From JBKECP01 sp047974765 (GTDB lineage Bacteria; Pseudomonadota; Gammaproteobacteria; Pseudomonadales; Halieaceae), in the NCBI GenBank assembly GCA_047974765.1, contig JBKECP010000034.1, positions 60,512 to 124,511 of the forward strand: DNA of 64,000 nt, in the 5' to 3' direction. The notes beneath the pieces were generated by a model. It saw nothing but the letters and a program-made list of their open reading frames with translations. It did no database searches and was not told the DNA's origin. Positions within the stretch are counted from its first letter, which is position 1; each line of letters opens with the position of its first letter. A program made the position numbers and the translations under genes. Below, piece after piece: positions 51,218 to 60,813 of this stretch.

Positions 51218-52138
51218 ATGCAGTGTCTGGTCACGGGAGCGACCGGTTTTATTGGCAGTGCGCTGTGTGCGCAACTGCGTCAAACGGATATCCATCTGAT
51301 CGCTGTCAGCCGTTCTGGCGCCGATCTGCCCATTGGGGGCAGCAGTCGGGCGATGGATCTCAACCAGCCGGGAGATTTAAGGGGAATAGATGTTGTCTGT
51401 CACCTGGCAGGAATAGCCCATCAAAAAGCGGATGCGGATAATTATCAGCGCGTAAATACCCAGGCTACTTTGAATCTCGCGCGCGCGGCCAAACAGGCAG
51501 GTGTTCGCTGTTTTATTTTTTTGAGCAGTGTTAAAGCCATGGGGCCACAGCAAGATGACAAACCTCGTGAGGAGGGTGAGGTTTACCCTGCCCAGGATCC
51601 TTATGGACGCTCCAAGTGGGAGGCGGAGAAAGGGTTGCGGATTCTGTGTGCAGATGGTGCCATGGATCTGATTATTCTTCGCCCCTGTCTGGTTTATGGT
51701 CCTTCTCCCAAGGGTAATTTGCGCTGGTTGGTGCGCAGCGCCGAGTTGGGATTGCCACGCCCGCCTCAGGGAGGGCGCCGCTCATTGATTGGCCTGAACG
51801 ATCTGGCACGTTTGTTAAGTGCGCTGGTACAACAATGGCCGCCGGGTATTCACACCTGGAATGTAACTGATTCTTGCGATTATGCTGCCTGCGACCTTTA
51901 CGATCAGCTGCGGTCTGCTTTGGGTCATACGACACCGGCGCGATACCTGCCTTCGACCATCTGGCAACTTGCCTGCACCGGCCTGGATTTGTTGAGGCGA
52001 CAGCCACGTGGCGCCAGTTATGGCAAACTGTTTGAAGGCGAACGCTACAGTAATGCAGCGCTGCTGCGCGATACCGGTTGGCAGCCCCGACAGACTTTTG
52101 CCGATGTTGCTCCGGCAATGTTGACGGTTAATAAGTGA
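51218..52138 (+). CDS. NAD-dependent epimerase/dehydratase of the O-antigen locus (WbpV/WbpK-like)
   Basis: 306 residues from ATG at 51218 (GAGAGG upstream). Rossmann motif LVTGATGFIGSALC and catalytic YGRSKWEAE, with FLSSVKAMG carrying the Ser. It resembles the 4-ketoreductases (WbpV/WbpK) that make UDP- or dTDP-linked FucNAc-type sugars for the WbpL transferase. It stands directly before the wbpL- and wbpM-like genes, so the three should form the initiating unit for an O-antigen or similar glycan. Confidence 0.82.
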   Translation: MQCLVTGATGFIGSALCAQLRQTDIHLIAVSRSGADLPIGGSSRAMDLNQPGDLRGIDVVCHLAGIAHQKADADNYQRVNTQATLNLARAAKQAGVRCFIFLSSVKAMGPQQDDKPREEGEVYPAQDPYGRSKWEAEKGLRILCADGAMDLIILRPCLVYGPSPKGNLRWLVRSAELGLPRPPQGGRRSLIGLNDLARLLSALVQQWPPGIHTWNVTDSCDYAACDLYDQLRSALGHTTPARYLPSTIWQLACTGLDLLRRQPRGASYGKLFEGERYSNAALLRDTGWQPRQTFADVAPAMLTVNK

Positions 52139-52145
52139 ATTTGTT

Positions 52146-53114
52146 GTGCTGCTGCTGTCCGGGTTGACAGTTGTGTTATCTGCGCTTGGCTGCTGGGCTT
52201 ATCTGCTGCTGGCCCGGCGCTGGCATCTGTTGGATCACCCCAATCATCGCAGTTCTCACCAGGTACCCACTCCCCATGGAGGCGGTACGATCATTGTGCT
52301 GAGCCTGGCCTTGGGTTTTGTTGCGGGCAGTTTTGTTCTGCCGTGGACCTGGTCGCCCGTTTTGCTGTTGATACTGATATTGGCACTGTTGTTGATGTTG
52401 CTGGGAGTGCTGGATGATATTCGGAGTCTGTCGGTCAGGCTTCGCTTCAGTATTTATGGTTTGAGCTGTTTATTGGCGGTTTGGTTTAGCCTGCAGCCGA
52501 TAACACTTATAGATGGCTTGTATCTGTTACCGGTTAGTTTTGCCGTATTGTGGTTACTCAATCTCTACAACTTTATGGACGGTATTGACGGTTTGGCGGC
52601 TTTGCAGTGCATTGGTGCCTGTGCTATGGCCAGCCTGCTGGCTTGTAGCGATGACTATGCCTTGTTTTGTGTGCTGCTGGCCTGTGCCCATCTTGGCTTT
52701 CTGGTTTGGAATTTTCCGCCAGCACGCTTATTCATGGGAGATGCCGGTAGTGTGCCAACCGGTTTTTTAGTGGCTGCTCTGGCACTTTATGGTCAAACCA
52801 GTGGTGCCCTGTCGGTGGCAGTCTGGCTTATTTTACTGGCGGGCTTTATTGTCGATGCAAGCACAACACTGTTGCGCCGCTGGTGCCGGGGGGAAAATAT
52901 ATTCCAGGCCCATCGGGATCACTTCTATCAGCGACTCAGTCGGCATTGGCAGTCTCATAAAAAGGTGGATATTGCCTTTGTTATCCTGCTGTTCGGCTGG
53001 TTATTACCGCTGGCCTGGTGTGCTCAGACGTATCAGTCCCATGCTTTATTCCCTGTGATTTTGGCGTATCTTCCACTCTTTGTTGTCATGGCGAAAACGC
53101 GGGATTTAACGTAG
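52146..53114 (+). CDS. Polyprenyl-phosphate glycosyl-1-phosphate transferase (WbpL/WecA-type, GT4)
   Basis: 322 residues with about ten membrane helices. Catalytic loops of the MraY/WecA superfamily: HRSSHQVPTPHGGG, LLGVLDDIRSLSVRLRF (Asp pair), NLYNFMDGIDGLAA and FMGDAGS, then HRDHFYQRL. WbpL-type enzymes start glycan synthesis by moving FucNAc-1-P, QuiNAc-1-P or GlcNAc-1-P to undecaprenyl phosphate. The start is probably GTG at 52146, 7 nt after the epimerase stop. Confidence 0.88.
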   Translation: MLLLSGLTVVLSALGCWAYLLLARRWHLLDHPNHRSSHQVPTPHGGGTIIVLSLALGFVAGSFVLPWTWSPVLLLILILALLLMLLGVLDDIRSLSVRLRFSIYGLSCLLAVWFSLQPITLIDGLYLLPVSFAVLWLLNLYNFMDGIDGLAALQCIGACAMASLLACSDDYALFCVLLACAHLGFLVWNFPPARLFMGDAGSVPTGFLVAALALYGQTSGALSVAVWLILLAGFIVDASTTLLRRWCRGENIFQAHRDHFYQRLSRHWQSHKKVDIAFVILLFGWLLPLAWCAQTYQSHALFPVILAYLPLFVVMAKTRDLT

Positions 53115-53182
53115 TATCCCCGGTGATTTGCACTGGTCTTATCACTGGCCGGTGGTGATTTTCCTTATCGGCAGGAGGTTTC

Positions 53183-55195
53183 TTGCGGCATCGGCTGATT
53201 CATGTTGTGCAACAGACGGCATCCGAAGTTTACGGAGGTCTGGGTGGTAGTCTGGAAAAATTGATTGAGCTGCCCCGCAATATTAAACAGACCTGTATGC
53301 TGTCTCTGGATATGGCCTTTGTGCTGGCGGCTATGTGGCTGGCAATTGCCCTGCGTTATGGGCATACCCATTTTTATCTGGGCCTTACGGAATACTTTTG
53401 TGCTGCTTTTACCGTGCTGGCTACAGCGCTGGTATTTTTGCGTCTGGGCCTTTACCGGGCAGTTATCCGCTTTATGGGGCAACAGGCCATTTGGGCAGTT
53501 ATAACAGCCGTCAGTTATTCCTCGCTGATTCTTGGTGCCAGTGTATTTTTTACCCGTGCCCAGGTGCCGCGTTCGATGCCTTTTATTTATTGGGGGCTGG
53601 CCATGCTGCTGATTGGTGGTTCGCGCCTGATTGTGCGGGCCTATTACCAGGCCAAACTGCGTTCCAGCTCGAAGAATGTCATTATTTATGGTGCCGGGGT
53701 GTCTGGCAGGCAGTTATTAACGGCATTGCATCACGGTGATCAATATCGCGCTGTTGCCTTTGTTGATGATGATCCCCGGTTGCAACACTCTGTTATTAAT
53801 GGCTTGCAAGTGGCGCCGCCTGAAAATATTGACCAGTTGATTGAGCGCTACGATATCACTCAGGTTCTGTTGGCGGTGCCGTCAGTATCACCTGAACGGC
53901 GACGTAAAATTATCGATATGCTGGTGGGATTGCCAGTGCATGTGCGCACCGTGCCCAAGATCAATGAGTTGGTGTCGGGGCGAGCCAGTGTCAACCAGAT
54001 TGAAGATATTGATCTTAATGATCTGTTGGGTCGTGAACCGGTACCTCCACATCCAGAACTGATTGATCGCTGTATTACTGGCAAAGTGGTGATGGTAACA
54101 GGTGCCGGTGGCTCTATTGGTTCGGAGCTTTGTCGCCAGATACTGCGCTCTGGTCCCAGTGAATTATTGTTACTGGATAACTCTGAATATGCTCTTTATC
54201 GTATTGACCGCGAGTTAAATGAGCTGGCTGAGCAATTTGATCTGGATGTAGAGCGAGTTACCTTGCTGGGCTCTGTTCAGGATGCCCGTCGCCTGGAGGT
54301 GATTTTTCGTACCTTTGCTGTTGATACTGTCTACCATGCTGCGGCCTACAAGCATGTACCGATGGTGGAATATAACGTCGCTGTCGGGGTGGCCAATAAT
54401 GTCTTTGGTACCTGGTGTGCAGCTGAGGCCGCCCGCAAGGCGGGTGTGGGCACTTTTGTTTTGATTTCTACCGATAAAGCCGTGCGTCCAACCAATATGA
54501 TGGGTGCCTCCAAACGCTTTGCCGAGATGATATTGCAGGGCTTGGCCCAGACAGCGACTGAAACACGCTTTTGCATGGTGCGTTTTGGCAATGTGCTGGG
54601 TTCGTCGGGTTCGGTAGTGCCGTTGTTTCGTGAACAGATTGAGGCCGGTGGTCCGGTGACCGTCACTCATCCGGAAGTATCCCGCTATTTTATGAGTATT
54701 CCCGAGGCTGCCCAGCTGGTATTGCAAGCGGGTGCCATGGGTACGGGCGGTGATGTTTTTGTGCTGGATATGGGGGCGCCGGTGCATATTATTGATCTGG
54801 CGCGCCGTATGATTCGCCTGAGTGGTTATGAATGGCAGTATGATATTCACGGTGGCGGACACATTGAAATTGAATATATTGGCCTGCGCCCAGGCGAAAA
54901 GCTCAAAGAGGAACTGATATTGGGTGACAATGTCAGTGGTACCGGCCATCCAATGATTATGTGCGCGCAAGAGGAGTGTTTGCCCTGGCCGCAGATACAG
55001 CGCTACCTCAGCGAACTGGAACGCTATTGTGACGGTATGGATTGTGCCGGTATCAATACTGTACTCAGCGCTGCCGTTAGTGGCTTTGGCAATCATGAAG
55101 TGCGCTTTGATCACCTCTGGCGCAAGCAGGGGCGTGTTGATGTGTCGGCAGTTCAGGCATCCAATGTACAGGAACTCTTTCCCGATAAATGCTGA
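53183..55195 (+). CDS. WbpM-like membrane nucleotide-sugar C4,C6-dehydratase, TTG start
   Basis: 670 residues. Four N-terminal membrane helices (about 40-150), a CoA-binding-like Rossmann domain (IIYGAGVSGRQLL at about 168), and a large SDR domain with VTGAGGSIGSELC and the active-site block STDKAVRPTNMMGASKR, where Met replaces the usual Tyr as in WbpM. It converts UDP-GlcNAc to the 4-keto-6-deoxy sugar that feeds FucNAc/QuiNAc synthesis. The start is TTG at 53183 with a perfect AGGAGG 4 nt upstream; no ATG is near. Confidence 0.92.
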   Translation: MRHRLIHVVQQTASEVYGGLGGSLEKLIELPRNIKQTCMLSLDMAFVLAAMWLAIALRYGHTHFYLGLTEYFCAAFTVLATALVFLRLGLYRAVIRFMGQQAIWAVITAVSYSSLILGASVFFTRAQVPRSMPFIYWGLAMLLIGGSRLIVRAYYQAKLRSSSKNVIIYGAGVSGRQLLTALHHGDQYRAVAFVDDDPRLQHSVINGLQVAPPENIDQLIERYDITQVLLAVPSVSPERRRKIIDMLVGLPVHVRTVPKINELVSGRASVNQIEDIDLNDLLGREPVPPHPELIDRCITGKVVMVTGAGGSIGSELCRQILRSGPSELLLLDNSEYALYRIDRELNELAEQFDLDVERVTLLGSVQDARRLEVIFRTFAVDTVYHAAAYKHVPMVEYNVAVGVANNVFGTWCAAEAARKAGVGTFVLISTDKAVRPTNMMGASKRFAEMILQGLAQTATETRFCMVRFGNVLGSSGSVVPLFREQIEAGGPVTVTHPEVSRYFMSIPEAAQLVLQAGAMGTGGDVFVLDMGAPVHIIDLARRMIRLSGYEWQYDIHGGGHIEIEYIGLRPGEKLKEELILGDNVSGTGHPMIMCAQEECLPWPQIQRYLSELERYCDGMDCAGINTVLSAAVSGFGNHEVRFDHLWRKQGRVDVSAVQASNVQELFPDKC

Positions 55196-55198
55196 GCT

Positions 55199-56158
55199 AT
55201 GGCAGATTTTGATATTTTTAATGGTGATGCTGATGGTTTGTGTGCGCTCGTTCAGTTGCGCAATGCTGAACCCCGCGATACAACACTGATTACCGGTGTG
55301 AAGCGTGATATCAGATTGTTGGAGAAAGTTCAGCCTGATAGTGATTCACGGCTTACTGTTCTGGATATTTCCTTTGACAAAAATCGTGAAGCCGTCGACA
55401 AGGTGCTGGCCGTTGGCGCTTCAGTCTTTTATTGCGATCACCACTTTGCCGGTGATATCCCCGGCCACCCCCGACTGCAAACACTGATCAATACCACTTC
55501 GGAGGTTTGCACCAGTTTGCTGATCAACCAATATCTCAAGGGGGCTTTTACTGCCTGGGCTGTAGTGGGAACCTTTGGCGATAACCTGCGTGAGAGTGCC
55601 CGCAGGATTGCCCGACCACTGGTGCTGAGTGAAGCTCAGCTGATACAGCTGGAAAATCTTGGCATTTATATCAACTACAATGGTTATGGTTCGACGCTGG
55701 AAGATTTGCATTTCACGCCACAGACCCTGTACCAGTTGATTTCGATTTATGCTGATCCCTTCGATTTTATTGATGATGGTCGTGAATATTTTGAACAGCT
55801 GGAAGTGGGCTATCATCAGGATATGGCTCTGGCTGCGGCTGTTGAGGCTGAATATCAGGATTCGGCAGCAGCAGTATTTCTGTTGCCGGATGCCGCCTGG
55901 GCCCGCCGGGTCAGTGGGGTTTACAGCAATGATCTGGCCAATGCCGACCCCGATCGCGCCCATGCCGTATTAACACTTAAGGGTGATGGTACTTATCTGG
56001 TCAGCGTGCGCGCACCACTGAACAACCGCAGCGGTGCCGATGAGCTATGTATGCAGTTTCCTTCTGGTGGTGGGCGCAAAGCCGCCGCTGGCATTAATGC
56101 TCTGCCTGCCGATAGTTTGCCCACCTTTATTGATGCGCTGACAGCACGCTATCGTTGA
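55199..56158 (+). CDS. DHH family phosphoesterase
   Basis: 319 residues. DHH-domain metal ligands: FNGDADGLCAL near the N-terminus, VLDISFDKN, and FYCDHHF. The DHHA1-like C-terminus ends with FPSGGGRKAAAGI. Family members hydrolyse phosphodiesters (nano-RNA, cyclic dinucleotides, pAp) or phosphoanhydrides; the substrate here is not determined. It begins 3 nt after wbpM and is possibly co-transcribed, though functionally unrelated. Confidence 0.8.
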   Translation: MADFDIFNGDADGLCALVQLRNAEPRDTTLITGVKRDIRLLEKVQPDSDSRLTVLDISFDKNREAVDKVLAVGASVFYCDHHFAGDIPGHPRLQTLINTTSEVCTSLLINQYLKGAFTAWAVVGTFGDNLRESARRIARPLVLSEAQLIQLENLGIYINYNGYGSTLEDLHFTPQTLYQLISIYADPFDFIDDGREYFEQLEVGYHQDMALAAAVEAEYQDSAAAVFLLPDAAWARRVSGVYSNDLANADPDRAHAVLTLKGDGTYLVSVRAPLNNRSGADELCMQFPSGGGRKAAAGINALPADSLPTFIDALTARYR

Positions 56159-56241
56159 GACAGTGATAGTTGTCTTGTTTTCACAGGCAGGCTATTTGAA
56201 GATGCCGCCTTTGTCTGTACAAACAATAATGAGGGTTGGTT

Positions 56242-57123
56242 GTGAACTGGGACGATATCAAGGTTTTTCTGGCACTGTGCCGCCGGGGTTCGGCGCGGGC
56301 AGCAGCGCAGGAACTGGGGGTCAGTAATTCCACTGTTACCCGTCGTCTGGATGAGCTGGAGCGGCATCTGCAAACTCACCTGTTTGATCGAACACCGGAT
56401 GGCTACCGAATGACGGCGGCTTCTGAGCGCCTGTTGCCTTCAGCAGAGCATGTGGAAGAGTTGCTGTTGTCGGCAGAGCGTCGAATCACAGGCGGTGATC
56501 AGCATCTGGAAGGTAGTATCCGCCTGACCATGCCGGATGTGCCGGGGATGAACTTTTTAATGGAAGGTTTGGCTGTCTTTGCCCAGAAGTATCCAGGGAT
56601 CGAGCTGGACCTGGTGCCCAGCCATGACGAGCTGGATCTTACCCGCCGCGAGGCCGATATTGCAATCCGCAATATACCGGCGGGAACCAAACCACCGGAT
56701 TATCTGATTGGTCGTTATCTTGGTAGTGTGACGGCATCCTCTTACGTTCATCGGGACCTGTTGGACCCTGAGAAGCCGGAAGATGTTTCCCGTCTGACCT
56801 GGATTGGCAAAAATCCGGTCGGTCAGAGAGAGGACTGGCTGAATAACACAGATTTTCCCACTAATCCGGTACGCCACAGCATTGTTAATTATAATTTGTT
56901 GGCTGATGCCGTGCGCAACGGTATGGGGATGGCCTTTATGCCCTGTTTTGTCGCTTATGACATCCCCGAAATTGTTCGTGTGCCAGGTGCCAATATTGTT
57001 TATTACTCAGATGTGTGGGTGTTGACCCATAAAGATCTGCGACTGACGGCCCGCCTGCGGGTTTTGCGTGAATTGATCGCGGAAGAATTTGCCAAAATTG
57101 CCCATAAACTTGATACACGCTAG
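56242..57123 (+). CDS. LysR family transcriptional regulator
   Basis: 293 residues from GTG at 56242, GAGGG 6 nt upstream. The winged HTH at 1-60 (WDDIKVFLALCRRGSARAAA, LGVSNSTVTRRLDELE) and the substrate-binding domain with TMPDVPGMNFLMEGLAVF fit the CrgA/AaeR-like subgroup. No divergent partner gene, so the target is unknown. Confidence 0.88.
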   Translation: MNWDDIKVFLALCRRGSARAAAQELGVSNSTVTRRLDELERHLQTHLFDRTPDGYRMTAASERLLPSAEHVEELLLSAERRITGGDQHLEGSIRLTMPDVPGMNFLMEGLAVFAQKYPGIELDLVPSHDELDLTRREADIAIRNIPAGTKPPDYLIGRYLGSVTASSYVHRDLLDPEKPEDVSRLTWIGKNPVGQREDWLNNTDFPTNPVRHSIVNYNLLADAVRNGMGMAFMPCFVAYDIPEIVRVPGANIVYYSDVWVLTHKDLRLTARLRVLRELIAEEFAKIAHKLDTR

Positions 57124-57276
57124 AGCCTGATCACACTTTCAGGTCTCGATGACGGTATTTATCCTGCCCAAAAATAGAACACAAATGATCAATTTTGGGT
57201 ATCACGCTCCAAAAACGAAGTGGGTATACTGCTCCTCAATGACCAATTGGGGGCACCTTAAGAGGAGCTAAAAACC

Positions 57277-57612
57277 ATGAAAAAACTGACTGTAGTAATA
57301 CTTAGCCTGCTGGCCGGTGGTTTTGTAATGACCGCAAATGCAGACAACCAGGATCAGGTAAATCTTCAAGCCTGTAACAGTAATATCGAGATGGTGATGG
57401 GTGGCAAGGTAACAACCCGTCTGTATGGCATACAGCACCGCCGCAGTGGTGATCGTTTGCGCCTGAATGTATACGCACCGAATAGCCCACGCCAGCAGGT
57501 AAACTGCTGGGTGAGCGAAGAAGGTGGTGTGAGTCTGCGAGCTCTTAATGGCATGGCGCTGAATATGCCCCAGCTAGACGATGCTGATGAACAAATCAGC
57601 CTTGTTGACTAA
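57277..57612 (+). CDS. Small secreted hypothetical protein
   Basis: 111 residues. Clear signal peptide (1-22, ending ANA). The mature protein has two Cys (CNSN and NCWVS) that may form a disulfide, and beta-rich stretches (VTTRLYGIQHRRSG, DRLRLNVYAPN). AAGAGGAG precedes the ATG. No family recognised. A strong terminator follows, and a group II intron sits directly behind that terminator. Confidence 0.75.
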   Translation: MKKLTVVILSLLAGGFVMTANADNQDQVNLQACNSNIEMVMGGKVTTRLYGIQHRRSGDRLRLNVYAPNSPRQQVNCWVSEEGGVSLRALNGMALNMPQLDDADEQISLVD

Positions 57613-57660
57613 CTGATAGTTGTCTAAACCGTTTTAAAAAGCACTTGCTTTTGTGTTCAA

Positions 57661-57684
57661 GCCGCCTCCGGGCGGCTTTTTTTT
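57661..57684 (+). terminator. Intrinsic terminator of the small secreted gene; intron target
   Basis: GCCGCC-TCCG-GGCGGC followed by eight T. The base after the T-run is the first base of the GTGCG intron start. Confidence 0.92.
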
Positions 57685-59329
57685 GTGCGTCGTGACTGCC
57701 GCTGTTCCGGTACAGGTGGTGCTAACCATGACTTGGGGGTGCAAGTCTGCTATTGGCCCGGCAAGGGGAACGATTAGTCGAACGACAAGAGTGTCCATCA
57801 TGAGGTGGAATCTGAAGGAAGCCGAAGGCAAAACACTGACCCGACGAACAGGAATCGCATAGGAGGCGGTCGCAGTGAGTAAGAAGGCACATATCTTCAA
57901 AGCCCTGTACTTGCATGGAAGCTGTGGGCGTACATGCGGCGGGTATAAGTGGGAAGGTCACGTGCATTACCCTGGGAGGTCTGATCACCTGCCTCTGGCT
58001 ATTGCCACCGTTAGGTGGCGGGATGGGTGATCAGAAGTCAGCAGACGCCATAGTAGACGATTTGCCGGTCGTCGAAGGGCTGAACAGGTGATGGAATGGA
58101 AGTGGCTGATCTCGGCGACTGCCTGAAAACTCACTGGGCCGACTATCGTAAAGCACTGCCGGAAGGGAGCTATCGTCCCCAGCCGATGCGGAAGGTAGAA
58201 ATACCCAAGCCCGGTGGGGAAAGCGCCAGTTGGGGATACCCACGGTGCTGGGCCGACTCATCCAGCAAGCGCTGTATCAAGTACTGAGTCCGGTCTTTGA
58301 GTCGGACTTCTCGGACGCCAGTTACGGGTTCAGGCCGGGACGTAATACAGACTAAGCGGTTCAACAGGCTCGTGATTACGTTGAAGCAGGACACCGCTGG
58401 GTGATGGATATCGATCTTGAGATATTTTTCGACCGGGTTAACCACCGACATGCTGATGGCACGCGTGGCGGGACAGGTGAAGGACAAGCGGGTATTGAAA
58501 CGGATACGCGCCTACCTTGAAGTCGGCGTCTGCACCGGTGGTCTGGTGACAGCAAGGCGGGAGGTACTCCGCAAGGTGGCCCCTTGTCGCCGTTGTTATC
58601 CAATATTCTGTTGACCAATTTGGACCGCGAACTGGAAAAGCGCGGGCACAAGTTCTGCCGCTATGCCGATGACTGCAATATCTATGTCAGTAGCGAGAGA
58701 GCGGGTGCTGGACTCTATAACACACTACCTTGAGAAGAAGCTCAAACTGAAAGTCAGCCGGGAGAAAAGCGGCGTGGGGCGGCCCTCGCAGCGTAAGTTC
58801 CTGGGCTACTGGGTAATAATGGGCAAGGATACCTATTTGGTGGTGAGCCCAGAAGCGCTAAAACGTCTCCGCGGAGATCTGCGGGCTATGTTACGCCGGG
58901 GACGAGGGCGCTCAGTCGGCCGGGTAGTCAGTAAATTGAACCCGAAACTGCGGGGCTGGATAAACTACTTCCGGCACATGCGGGGTTTAGGTCTACTGAT
59001 GAAGTTGGACGGCTGGGTGCGTCGCCACCTGCGACAGATCCTGTGGGTTTAGTGGAAGCGGTCTTTTACGTGGACGAGGAACCTGATACGGCTGGGGTTG
59101 AGCGAGGTGACGGCATGGACTACGGCCCGGAATGGCCGTGGCAGCTGGTGGAATGCCGACTCCCAATACCTGAACGAGCACTGCCCTGTAGACTGTTTGC
59201 TCGATGGGGCATGGTATCGCTGGTGGGCATATATCGGCAGCTCAACCGTTTTACCTGAACCGCCGTGGTACGAACCGTATGTCCGATGGTGTGGGAGGAC
59301 GGCGGGAGCAATCCCGCCTCCTGCCCGAT
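57685..59329 (+). mobile_element. Degenerate bacterial group II intron (class C-like)
   Basis: The 5' end GTGCG (57685) follows a terminator T-run, the usual target of class C introns. Conserved intron RNA segments follow (GGTGCTAACC at 57718, GTGTCCATCATGAGGTGGAA near 57790, AGGAATCGCATA near 57850). The 3' part carries GTGTGGGAGGACGGCGGG and CCCGCCTCCTGCCCGAT, ending at about 59329, 12 nt before the ilvC stop. The internal reverse transcriptase gene is broken, and about 1.65 kb remain of a typical 1.9-2 kb. Boundaries are by eye. Confidence 0.85.
58096..59052 (+). pseudogene. ltrA: Group II intron reverse transcriptase/maturase remnant
   Basis: Pieces in several frames. 58096-58240: ALPEGSYRPQPMRKVEIPKPGG, then a frameshift, then LIQQALYQVLSPVF and SYGFRPGRN, an in-frame stop near 58353, DIDLEIFFDRVNH, another shift, then MLMARVAGQVKDKRVLKRI. 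After a further shift comes LEKRGHKFCRYADDCNIYV with the catalytic YADD, and a last shift leads to the frame ending at 59052 (KFLGYW, NPKLRGWINYF). The first ~60 residues (RT0/RT1) are absent. At least four frame disruptions make it inactive. Confidence 0.9.
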
Positions 59330-59340
59330 GCAAGTGCTCG

Positions 59341-60813
59341 TTAAACGATACGCTTCATCGCTGTCATGTAACCACGCAGCTTTTTGCCAATAACTTCCAC
59401 CGGATGATTACGAACGGCCTCGTTGACGATGATAAGCTCCTGGTTGTCGACACCATTGTCACCGCTCAAGCCTTTGCCGATAACATCTGTCCCGATAGCT
59501 TTCATAAAGTCTGTCAGTAGTGGGCGACAGGCGTGGTCAAAGAGGTAGCAGCCATATTCGGCGGTGTCGGATATTACTACATTCATCTCATAGAGTTTTT
59601 TGCGGGCAATGGTGTTGGCTATCAACGGTGTTTCATGCAGAGATTCATAATAGGCAGATTCTGCCTTGATGCCAGCGTCCACCATGGTTTCGTAGGCCAG
59701 TTCCACACCGGCCTTGACCATTGCCACCATCAAGATACCGTTATCGTAGTATTCCTGCTCACTGATTTCGACACGGGTGTTGGTAGATTTTTCAAAGGCG
59801 GTTTCGGCTGTGGCGGCACGCCATGTCAACAGGTTGACATCGTCGTTGGCCCAGTCTGTCATCATGGTTGTGGAGAAGTGACCAGACATAATGTCATCCT
59901 GGTGCTTCTGGTACAGCGGACGCATGATGGTCTTTAGTTCCTCAGCCAGATGGAAGGCGCGAATTTTGGCCGGGTTTGACAGACGGTCCATCATGTTGGT
60001 GATGCCGCCATGCTTGAGACCTTCAGTCACAGTTTCCCAGCCATGCTGAATCAGCTTGGAAGCGTAGGCAGGGTCGATACCTTTATCGACCATTTTGTCG
60101 TAACAAAGGATGGAGCCTGTTTGCAGCATGCCACAGAGGATGGTCTGTTCGCCCATCAGGTCAGATTTCACTTCTGCAATGGGCGATGACTCCAGTACCC
60201 CGGCGCGGTGACCGCCAGTACCTGCGGCCAGGGCTTTGGCGATATCCAGACCATTACCTTGCGGGTCATTTTCCCTGTGTACGGCGATCAGGGTAGGTAC
60301 CCCAAAGCCGCGTTTATACTCTTCTCGCACTTCGGTACCAGGACATTTCGGGCACATCATTACCACGGTGATGTCCTTGCGAATCTGCATGCCTTCTTCA
60401 ACCAGATTGAAACCGTGAGCGTAGTCCAGGCAGGCGCCTTCTTTCATTAATGGCATTACTGCATTGACTACACTGGTATGCTGTTTGTCGGGAGTCAGGT
60501 TCATCACTACGTCAGCGCCGGGAATCAACTCTTCGTAGGTACCCACAGTAAAACCGTTTTCGGTGGCGTTTTTCCAGGACTGACGCTGTTCACTAATGGC
60601 TGCATCGCGCAGGGCATAGGCTACGTCGAGGCCGCTATCGCGCAGATTCAGGCCCTGATTCAAACCCTGGGCGCCACAGCCAATAATAACGATTTTTTTA
60701 CCGCGCAAGACTTCTACGCCACCGGTAAATTCACTGCCATCCATGAAGCGACATTTGCCCAGTTCTTCCAGCTGCAGGCGCAGTGGCAGAGTATTGAAAT
60801 AGTTCTGTGCCAT
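59341..60813 (-). CDS. ilvC: Ketol-acid reductoisomerase, class II (E. coli type)
   Basis: 490 residues from ATG at 60813 (GGAG upstream), so the long class II form with a duplicated knot domain, against about 338 residues for class I. Marks: IVIIGCGAQGLNQGLNLRDS, LTPDKQH, CPKCPGTEVREEY. It converts 2-acetolactate and 2-aceto-2-hydroxybutyrate to dihydroxy acids for valine and isoleucine. Its regulator ilvY is divergent. A group II intron lies 12 nt past its stop. Confidence 0.97.
   Translation of the reverse strand: MAQNYFNTLPLRLQLEELGKCRFMDGSEFTGGVEVLRGKKIVIIGCGAQGLNQGLNLRDSGLDVAYALRDAAISEQRQSWKNATENGFTVGTYEELIPGADVVMNLTPDKQHTSVVNAVMPLMKEGACLDYAHGFNLVEEGMQIRKDITVVMMCPKCPGTEVREEYKRGFGVPTLIAVHRENDPQGNGLDIAKALAAGTGGHRAGVLESSPIAEVKSDLMGEQTILCGMLQTGSILCYDKMVDKGIDPAYASKLIQHGWETVTEGLKHGGITNMMDRLSNPAKIRAFHLAEELKTIMRPLYQKHQDDIMSGHFSTTMMTDWANDDVNLLTWRAATAETAFEKSTNTRVEISEQEYYDNGILMVAMVKAGVELAYETMVDAGIKAESAYYESLHETPLIANTIARKKLYEMNVVISDTAEYGCYLFDHACRPLLTDFMKAIGTDVIGKGLSGDNGVDNQELIIVNEAVRNHPVEVIGKKLRGYMTAMKRIV

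Noticed and set aside
54215..55114. 299-codon minus-strand frame opposite the wbpM-like gene
   Set aside because: Mirror frame of a strongly conserved gene; no ribosome site or family sequence.
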